Source: Microbacteriaceae bacterium
GTDB lineage: Bacteria; Actinomycetota; Actinomycetes; Actinomycetales; Microbacteriaceae
Assembly (NCBI GenBank): GCA_019638805.1
Contig: JAHBTA010000002.1
Coordinates: 62,001 to 126,000, forward strand
Direction: 5' to 3'
DNA: 64,000 nt
Shown: piece after piece, positions 58,079 through 64,000 of the stretch
How positions within the stretch are numbered: position 1 is the stretch's first letter
How the letters are laid out: each line of letters begins with the position of its first letter
Translations under genes and position numbers: made by a program
Notes under the pieces: model-generated
What the model saw: only the letters and a program-made list of their open reading frames with translations
Databases searched by the model: none
What the model was told of the DNA's origin: nothing

Positions 58079-59575
58079 ATGCCCGTGCCCACGATCTCGA
58101 TCAGCCGTGACGACCCGGAGGGCACGGACACCCCGGTGCTCGTGCTCGGGGTGCTCAAGACCGGCGAAGGACCGCGCATCGCCGGACCCGCGACCGGACG
58201 AACCGATCTGCAGGACGCCATCACACAGATCGGCGCCACGGGAGCGCCTGATCAGCTGCATCGGCTGCCCTCGGGCGGGAGCGGGCCGTCGATCGCGCTC
58301 ATCGGCGTCGGCCCCGAGGCGACCCCGGACACCCTGCGGCTCGCCGCCGGGTCCGCGGCGCGCCAGCTCACGGGTGTCGACCGGATCGCGATCGCGCTCC
58401 CGGTCGAGGTCCCGGAGGATGCGGCGGCCGTGCTCGAGGGCGCGGCGATCGGCGCCTACGCCTTCACCGGATACCGCGCCGACTCGCTCGCCGCGACCAG
58501 GACCCCCGCCGCAGACATCGTCGTGCACATCCCCGCGGGCATCGCGGCCGACGATGCCGAGCTGACCCGGCGCGCCGGGATCGTGGCCCAGGCCGTGCAC
58601 ACCGTACGCGACCTGGTGAGCACACCGGCATCCGATCTGCACCCCGAGGCGCTCGCCGCCGCGGCCGCCGAGCGCGCGGAGGGACTCCCGGTCGAGGTGG
58701 AGGTGCTCGACGAGAACGCGCTCGCCGACGGCGGCTACGGCGGGATCCTGGGGGTCGGGGCCGGATCGGCGCGCCCGCCCCGGCTGGTCACCCTCCGCTA
58801 CGCCCCCGAGGGGGCCGCGCAGCACCTCTCGCTCGTGGGTAAGGGCATCACCTTCGACAGCGGCGGCCTGCAGGTCAAACCCGCCGGGTCGATGCTCACC
58901 ATGAAGTACGACATGACCGGCGCGGTGACGGTCATGTCCGTCCTGCTGGCGGTCGCGCGCCTGGGCCTCCCGGTGCGAGTCACGGCGCGCATGTGCCTGG
59001 CCGAGAACATGGTCTCGGGCAGCTCGATGCGGCCGGGGGACGTGCTGCGCATGCGCGGCGGCTCCACGGTCGAGGTGCTCAACACCGACGCCGAGGGGCG
59101 GCTCGTGCTCGCGGACGGGCTCTCCGACGCGGTCGCCGAACGACCCGACGCGCTCGTGGACGTGGCGACCCTCACAGGAGCCGCGCGCACCGCTCTGGGC
59201 GAGCGGTACATCCCGGTCATGGGCGACGAGCAGCTGGCCCGCTCGATCGCCGACGCGGGTGCCTCCGCGGGCGAGACGTTCTGGTACATGCCCATGCCGC
59301 CGGAGCTGCGCACCTCACTCGACAGCGATATCGCCGATCTGGCCAACGGCCGGCCCGCGCAGCCCATCGGCGGAATGCTCGTCGCGGCGCACTTCCTCAA
59401 GCACTTCGTGACGAAACGCGACGACACGGATGCCGCCCCGCCCCCCTGGGCCCATCTCGACATCGCGGGGCCGGCCTACAACCCCGGCACCGCGTGGGGC
59501 ATGACGCCCAAGGGCCCGACCGGGACCGTCGTGCGCAGCCTCATCGCGCTCGCAGACGCCATGTCGCGACCGTAG
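58079..59575 (+). CDS. pepA: Leucyl aminopeptidase (M17)
   Basis: 498 residues. The C-terminal catalytic domain carries the metal ligands in KGITFDSGG and the M17 signature NTDAEGRLVLADGL, with LSLVGKGI before them; the N-terminal domain is the divergent nucleic-acid-binding-like part. It removes N-terminal residues from peptides with two metal ions. TACGCT ends six bases before ATG 58079. The order pepA-lpdA-E2 recalls the mycobacterial pepB-dlaT region. Confidence 0.93.
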   Translation: MPVPTISISRDDPEGTDTPVLVLGVLKTGEGPRIAGPATGRTDLQDAITQIGATGAPDQLHRLPSGGSGPSIALIGVGPEATPDTLRLAAGSAARQLTGVDRIAIALPVEVPEDAAAVLEGAAIGAYAFTGYRADSLAATRTPAADIVVHIPAGIAADDAELTRRAGIVAQAVHTVRDLVSTPASDLHPEALAAAAAERAEGLPVEVEVLDENALADGGYGGILGVGAGSARPPRLVTLRYAPEGAAQHLSLVGKGITFDSGGLQVKPAGSMLTMKYDMTGAVTVMSVLLAVARLGLPVRVTARMCLAENMVSGSSMRPGDVLRMRGGSTVEVLNTDAEGRLVLADGLSDAVAERPDALVDVATLTGAARTALGERYIPVMGDEQLARSIADAGASAGETFWYMPMPPELRTSLDSDIADLANGRPAQPIGGMLVAAHFLKHFVTKRDDTDAAPPPWAHLDIAGPAYNPGTAWGMTPKGPTGTVVRSLIALADAMSRP

Positions 59576-59648
59576 TAGGGTCGTGGAGGCGCCGCGCACC
59601 ACCCCCTGATGCGACGCCGGACGATGCAACCGCACAAGGAGTCGCCGG

Positions 59649-61022
59649 GTGTCCGAGCAGAACTTTGACCTTGTCGTGCTGGGTGCGGGCAGCGGCGGCT
59701 ACGCCGCGGCCCTGCGCGCGAGCCAGCTCGGCATGACCGTTGGCCTCATCGAGAAGGGGAAGGTCGGCGGCACCTGCCTGCACGTGGGCTGCATCCCGAC
59801 CAAGGCGCTCCTGCACGCGGCCGAGGTGGCCGACGTCACGCGGGAATCCGCCAAGTACGGCATCTCGAGCACCTTCAACGGCATCGACATCGCGGCCGTC
59901 ACCGGGTACCGGGAGGAGGTCGTGGCCAGCAAGTGGAAGGGCCTGCAGGGCCTCATCAAGGCGCGCGGCATCACCACGATCGAGGGCGAGGGGCGTCTGA
60001 CCTCTCCGACCACCGTCCAGGTGGGCGACATCACCGTCACCGGAAAGAACGTCGTGCTGGCCACCGGGTCCTACTCCCGGTCGCTCCCCGGCCTCGAGAT
60101 CGGCGGTCGGGTCATCACCTCCGAGCAGGCGCTCGCCCTCCCGTTCGTCCCGCGCAAGGTCGCGGTGCTCGGCGGCGGCGTCATCGGCGTCGAGTTCTCG
60201 AGCGTCTGGCGCTCCTGGGGCGCCGAGGTCACCATCATCGAGGCCCTCCCGCACCTGGTGCCCAACGAGGACGAGGCCATCAGCAAGCAGTTCGAGCGCG
60301 CCTTCCGCAAGCGCGGCATCGAGTTCAAGACCGGTGTCCGGTTCCAGGCCGTGACCCAGAACGAGACCGGTGTCGTGGTGTCGCTCGAGAACGGCGAGAT
60401 CATCGAGGCCGAGCTGCTGCTCGTGGCAGTCGGCCGCGGGCCGTCGACCGCGGGCCTCGGCTTCGAGGAGGCCGGCATCGCGATGGACCGCGGCTTCGTG
60501 CTGACCGACGAGCGGCTGCGCACCAACGTCCCCGGCGTCTGGGCCGTCGGCGACATCGTGCCGGGCCTTCAGCTGGCGCACCGCGGCTTCCAGCAGGGCA
60601 TCTTCGTGGCAGAGGAAATCGCCGGGCTGAACCCGGTCGTGGTCTCCGACGTCAACATCCCGAAGGTCACCTACTCCGACCCCGAGGTCGCGTCGGTCGG
60701 GCTCACCGAGGCGAAGGCGGTCGAGCAGTACGGCGCCGAGGCCGTCTCGAGTTACGACTACAGCCTGGCCGGCAACGGGAAGAGCCACATCCTGGGCACC
60801 TCCGGTTCGATCAAGGTCGTGCGCGTCAAGGACGGCCCGGTCGTGGGCGTCCACATGATCGGCGGCCGCGTGGGCGAACTGATCGGTGAGGCGCAGCTCG
60901 CCGTCAACTGGGAGGCCTACCCCGAGGACATCGCTCCGTTCATCCACGCGCACCCGACGCAGAACGAGGCACTGGGCGAGGCGTTCCTCGCGATCGCCGG
61001 AAAGCCCCTGCACGCGATCTGA
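59649..61022 (+). CDS. lpdA: Dihydrolipoyl dehydrogenase
   Basis: 457 residues: FAD motif VVLGAGSGGYAAALRASQLG, redox disulfide GGTCLHVGCIPTKALL, NAD motif VAVLGGGVIGVEFSSVWRSW and the C-terminal His-Glu dyad in HAHPTQNEALGEAF. It is the E3 component that reoxidises lipoyl groups of 2-oxoacid dehydrogenases. AAGGAG precedes GTG 59649. The E2 gene follows after 59 bases, so they probably form one operon. Confidence 0.95.
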   Translation: MSEQNFDLVVLGAGSGGYAAALRASQLGMTVGLIEKGKVGGTCLHVGCIPTKALLHAAEVADVTRESAKYGISSTFNGIDIAAVTGYREEVVASKWKGLQGLIKARGITTIEGEGRLTSPTTVQVGDITVTGKNVVLATGSYSRSLPGLEIGGRVITSEQALALPFVPRKVAVLGGGVIGVEFSSVWRSWGAEVTIIEALPHLVPNEDEAISKQFERAFRKRGIEFKTGVRFQAVTQNETGVVVSLENGEIIEAELLLVAVGRGPSTAGLGFEEAGIAMDRGFVLTDERLRTNVPGVWAVGDIVPGLQLAHRGFQQGIFVAEEIAGLNPVVVSDVNIPKVTYSDPEVASVGLTEAKAVEQYGAEAVSSYDYSLAGNGKSHILGTSGSIKVVRVKDGPVVGVHMIGGRVGELIGEAQLAVNWEAYPEDIAPFIHAHPTQNEALGEAFLAIAGKPLHAI

Positions 61023-61081
61023 CGCGCCGCAAGGGGCCCACCTAGACTGGAACGCGAAACACGGCATAAGGAGCACGACCG

Positions 61082-62542
61082 ATGAGTGAATCCGTCAGCC
61101 TTCCGGCACTCGGTGAGAGTGTCACCGAGGGCACGGTTACCCGCTGGCTGAAGAAGGTCGGTGATCGCGTCGAGGTCGACGAGCCGCTGCTCGAGGTCTC
61201 GACCGACAAGGTCGACACCGAGATCCCCTCGCCCGTCGCGGGCGTGATCGAGGCCATCCTGGTCGCCGAGGACGAGACCGTCGAGGTGGGCACGCCCCTC
61301 GTGACGATCGGCGACGGCTCCGGCGCCGCGGCGCCCGCCGCTCCCGCGGCCGAGACGCCCGCCCCTGCTCCGGAAGCGCCCGCCGCCCCCGAGGCCCCCG
61401 CTCCGGCCGCCGAGGCTCCCGCCGTTCCTGCACCCCCCGCTGAGGCACCCGCACCGGCCGCGGAGGCACCCGCTCCCGAGCCGGCCGCGGAGGCACCCGT
61501 CGCAGAGCCCGCTCCGGCGCCCGAGGCTCCCGCCGCCCCCGAGCCCGCGCCCGAAGCACCCGCTGCTCCTGCTGCTCCCCCGGCTGCCCCGCCCGCCGCC
61601 GCTCCCCCCGCATCCGCCCCGGCCTCGACGGCACATGCCGGCTACGTGACGCCCATCGTGCGCAAGCTCGCCAACGAGAAGGGCGTCGACCTCGATGCGC
61701 TCGCCGGGACCGGCGTCGGCGGCCGCATCCGCAAGCAGGACGTCCTGCAGGCAGCCGCCGGCGGTGCCCCGGTCGCGTCCGCTCCGGTCGCGGCGTCCAC
61801 CCCGGCGCCGCAGCTCGAGGCATCCGCCCTGCGCGGAACCACCGTTCCGATGTCGCGCCTGCGCAAGGTGGTCGCCGAGCGGGCGGTCGTCTCGATGCAG
61901 TCGATGGCGCAGCTCACGACCGTCGTCGAGGCGGATGTGACCCAGGTCGCGGCCCTGCGCGACGAGGTCAAGGCGGCCTTCCAGGCCAAGACCGGCACCA
62001 AGCTCAGCTTCCTGCCGTTCTTCGCCCTCGCCGCCGCCGAGGCCCTGCGCGCCTACCCGATCATCAATGCCACGATCGAGGGCGACAACATCGTCTACCC
62101 CGACACCGAGAACATCAGCATCGCCGTCGACACAGAGCGCGGGCTGTTGACCCCGGTCCTGCGCGACGCGGGCGGGCTCGACATCGCCCAGATCGCGCAG
62201 CAGATCGCCGACCTGGCCGAGCGCACGCGCGACAACAAGCTCAAGCCCGATGAGCTCGCCGGCGGCACGTTCACGCTCACCAATACCGGATCGCGCGGCG
62301 CGCTCTTCGACACCCCCGTCGTGTTCCTGCCCCAGGTGGCGATCCTCGGCACCGGCATCGTGCAGAAGAAGCCCGTTGTCGTGAGCGACGGTGGCCTCGA
62401 CGCCATCGCCATCCGCTCGACGGTGTACCTCGCGCTCTCCTACGACCACCGGATCGTCGACGGCGCGGATGCAGCACGCTTCCTGACGGCGGTCAAGGAC
62501 CGCCTGGAGAGCGGCGACTTCGCCAAGAACCTGGGCATCTGA
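61082..62542 (+). CDS. sucB: Dihydrolipoamide acyltransferase (2-oxoacid dehydrogenase E2)
   Basis: 486 residues: one lipoyl domain (1-80, lysine in VSTDKVDTEIPSP), a very long Ala/Pro/Glu-rich linker (about 85-180), a peripheral-subunit-binding domain (VTPIVRKLANEKGVDLDAL) and a catalytic acyltransferase domain ending YDHRIVDGADAARFL with the active-site His-Asp. In related actinobacteria one such E2 serves the pyruvate and 2-oxoglutarate complexes, so SucB or DlaT/AceF are equally possible names. AAGGAG precedes ATG 61082. Confidence 0.93.
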   Translation: MSESVSLPALGESVTEGTVTRWLKKVGDRVEVDEPLLEVSTDKVDTEIPSPVAGVIEAILVAEDETVEVGTPLVTIGDGSGAAAPAAPAAETPAPAPEAPAAPEAPAPAAEAPAVPAPPAEAPAPAAEAPAPEPAAEAPVAEPAPAPEAPAAPEPAPEAPAAPAAPPAAPPAAAPPASAPASTAHAGYVTPIVRKLANEKGVDLDALAGTGVGGRIRKQDVLQAAAGGAPVASAPVAASTPAPQLEASALRGTTVPMSRLRKVVAERAVVSMQSMAQLTTVVEADVTQVAALRDEVKAAFQAKTGTKLSFLPFFALAAAEALRAYPIINATIEGDNIVYPDTENISIAVDTERGLLTPVLRDAGGLDIAQIAQQIADLAERTRDNKLKPDELAGGTFTLTNTGSRGALFDTPVVFLPQVAILGTGIVQKKPVVVSDGGLDAIAIRSTVYLALSYDHRIVDGADAARFLTAVKDRLESGDFAKNLGI

Positions 62543-62543
62543 G

Positions 62544-63992
62544 TCATTCGCCGGGATGCGCCGCGAGGTAGTCCCGGATGCGCCACCCGGCCTCCGTCCT
62601 CATGAGCAGGACGGAGGCCGGATCGCTTCCGGCGCGCAGTGTCACCAGCACCGTGCCGCCCAGGCTCTCGGCGATGCTCGCGCCGACGCTGTCGAGGGGC
62701 ACCGGCTGCTCGCCCGCGTCCCGTAGCGCCACGAGCGCCGCCCGGTCCGCCGCCGCGGCCGCGGAGCCGTCCTGATCGACCTCGGTGAGGCAGAGCTCGG
62801 ACAGTTGCCGGAAGCAGCCCGTTCGACGCTCCAGGAGTTCGCCAACCGCGACCAGCGGGTCGTCGGCCGCGGACGGGTCATCGGCCGCGGACGGGTCATC
62901 GGCCGCGGACGGGTCATCGGCAACGGAGGGGTCCTCGACGCCTGTCGGGGTCGACTCATGCCATGACTCGGGCGGTCCGGCCTCAACAGTCGGGCTCCCC
63001 AGTCCTTCGGTCGACCCGCCCTCGCCTCCGGGCAGGACGCTCATGAGCAGCACGAGACCCGCGAGCCCCGCCGCGACCGCGACGGCGGCTCGGCGGCCGC
63101 GGGGGGTCAGCGCCTGCCACCGCTCCCTGAGCGCATCGCGGGCCACGTGCACCGGTCCGATGTCGACGAGTGACCGCAGGACCCCCGCCAGGCGGAGGGG
63201 AGGGTCGTCGCGATCGGGCACCGGGTCCGGATCCACGGGGGCCTCGACGACCACGGGGGCGATGGCGCGCCCCACCGGCGGCGCCGACTCACGGGAGGCA
63301 GCCGCGCCCCCGCTGTCGCCTCCGCGCGCGAACTCGACAGGTCGCGCGGCGGCGAGGCCGAAGAGCTCGCGCGTCACGCGCTCCTCCAGCCCGGTGCGAT
63401 CGTCGGCCGCCAGGCGGGCGGCCACGTCGGTCGCCGCCGCCGCGCGCGGCCCGGTCACCCGACCGAGAACCTCGCGCACGAGCGACGCGAGGGCCGCGCG
63501 GTCGGCGACCACGGCATCCACCCGCTCGAGGCGCACCTCGGGCAGTCCCGGCTCGAACAGCACGGCGTGACCGAAACCGGTCAGGACGGGCGCGCCGTCC
63601 GCGCGGAACAGCACGGCGGCCGGTCCGGGGGCGCCATGCGCGACCCCGGCGTGGTGCATCCGGGCGAGGGTCTCGGCGACGGGGGCGAGCACGGTCACCG
63701 CCTCCCCCGCATCCAGCGCACGGAGCGCGAGCAGGTGCGCGAGCGATTCGCCCAGACGCGGGAAGACTAAGACCGCCCGTTCGTCGTCCATCGCCATGTC
63801 GAGCAGGGGCACCACGTGTTCGCCCGCCGCGCGCCCCAGGGCGTCCGCCTCGAGCACCGCATCGTCGGCGGTCGCTCGCGCGGGCACCACCTTGAGCACC
63901 ACCCCGCCTTCGGCGAGCCAGACGCGCGAGCGCTCGCCGCGCGCGAGCAGCCGCAGCACGCGGTATCCGGCGATCTCGGGGACGGGCTGCAT
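62544..63992 (-). CDS. Membrane-anchored protein pseudokinase
   Basis: 482 residues. Residues about 1-230 align with a serine/threonine kinase fold: the glycine loop LLARGERSRVWLAE, the Lys in VVLKVV and LVFPRLGESLAHLL. The catalytic HRD Asp is missing (VAHGAPGPAAVL) and DFG is TGFGHA, so phosphotransfer is unlikely. One membrane helix follows (about 302-322), then an extracytoplasmic region with four DPSAADD-like repeats and a Cys-containing C-terminal domain with about 110 residues. GGAG precedes ATG 63992. It converges on the E2 gene with one base between. Confidence 0.8.
   Translation of the reverse strand: MQPVPEIAGYRVLRLLARGERSRVWLAEGGVVLKVVPARATADDAVLEADALGRAAGEHVVPLLDMAMDDERAVLVFPRLGESLAHLLALRALDAGEAVTVLAPVAETLARMHHAGVAHGAPGPAAVLFRADGAPVLTGFGHAVLFEPGLPEVRLERVDAVVADRAALASLVREVLGRVTGPRAAAATDVAARLAADDRTGLEERVTRELFGLAAARPVEFARGGDSGGAAASRESAPPVGRAIAPVVVEAPVDPDPVPDRDDPPLRLAGVLRSLVDIGPVHVARDALRERWQALTPRGRRAAVAVAAGLAGLVLLMSVLPGGEGGSTEGLGSPTVEAGPPESWHESTPTGVEDPSVADDPSAADDPSAADDPSAADDPLVAVGELLERRTGCFRQLSELCLTEVDQDGSAAAAADRAALVALRDAGEQPVPLDSVGASIAESLGGTVLVTLRAGSDPASVLLMRTEAGWRIRDYLAAHPGE
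62857..62928 (-). repeat. Four 18-bp tandem repeats in the pseudokinase gene
   Basis: Units begin at 62857, 62875, 62893 and 62911, with the consensus GGGTCATCGGCCGCGGAC; the middle two are identical, the first differs by one base, and the fourth is diverged. In frame they encode the DPSAADDPSAADD linker outside the membrane. Such arrays change length easily between strains. Confidence 0.9.
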
Positions 63993-64000
63993 CGCTCCAG

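Noticed and set aside
62857-62928. CRISPR-like array
   Set aside because: The 18-bp units are directly adjacent, with no spacers, and are in frame within a protein linker.

Overview
The window is high-GC actinobacterial chromosome, most likely from a Microbacteriaceae species. The signs are the GC content, the many DUF families confined to Actinomycetota (DUF3000, DUF3159, DUF3710, DUF3093, DUF4193, DUF7455, SepH), many GTG starts, ATGA/GTGA stop-start overlaps and leaderless-type promoters. No phage, insertion sequence, rRNA or CRISPR array was seen, and no gene-free stretch exceeds 300 bases.

Layout. 1-1250: the start of an addiction-module antitoxin, a Gly-Cys-Val tRNA operon and a separate tRNA-Val. 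1250-12800: a glyoxalase-like protein, a phytoene-desaturase-like oxidoreductase, DUF2071, an ammonium transporter (amt) with a probable GlnR site and a strange Amt-like paralogue, zapE, a rhodanese/SufE pair, a hydrolase, DUF3000 and RNase D. 12800-25400: fadA-fadB, a drug-type MFS exporter, dxs with a coupled lipoprotein, HhH and BON/OmpA proteins, a VapBC module and aconitase. 25400-33000: the conserved core block DUF3159-DUF3710-dut-DUF3093-DUF4193-sepH-phosphodiesterase-parC. 33000-46200: an accessory amino-sugar or glycoside utilisation island (ROK regulator, GH4, two BadF-type kinases, three oxidoreductases, GH84 hexosaminidase, SIS protein, GNAT protein, ABC importer without its ATPase). 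46200-64000: a membrane protein, parE, DUF7455, two alanine-racemase homologues, a GatD-like/MurT-like pair, sigA, an MFS carrier, a PAC2 protein, leucyl aminopeptidase, lpdA, the 2-oxoacid dehydrogenase E2 and a pseudokinase.

The most interesting region is 50242-53972. Two overlapping racemase genes carry complementary halves of the alanine-racemase active site: one has the PLP lysine and barrel residues but has lost the Tyr/Met of the C-terminal domain, and the other keeps that Tyr/Met but has Arg for the PLP lysine and a truncated barrel. Because the family's active site is shared between subunits, an obligate heterodimer is plausible. Next to them, the GatD homologue has Ala for its catalytic Cys, and the MurT homologue lacks the four-Cys ribbon and other motifs. 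Microbacteriaceae have B-type peptidoglycan, in which the D-Glu alpha-carboxyl carries the cross-bridge and is not amidated, so these four genes may form a repurposed B-type cross-bridge module (inference).

In the sugar island, a palindromic motif at the ROK gene promoter recurs upstream of the ABC substrate-binding protein more than 13 kb away, which defines a likely regulon. A GH84 enzyme and a GNAT protein resembling the C-terminal domain of human O-GlcNAcase sit together there.
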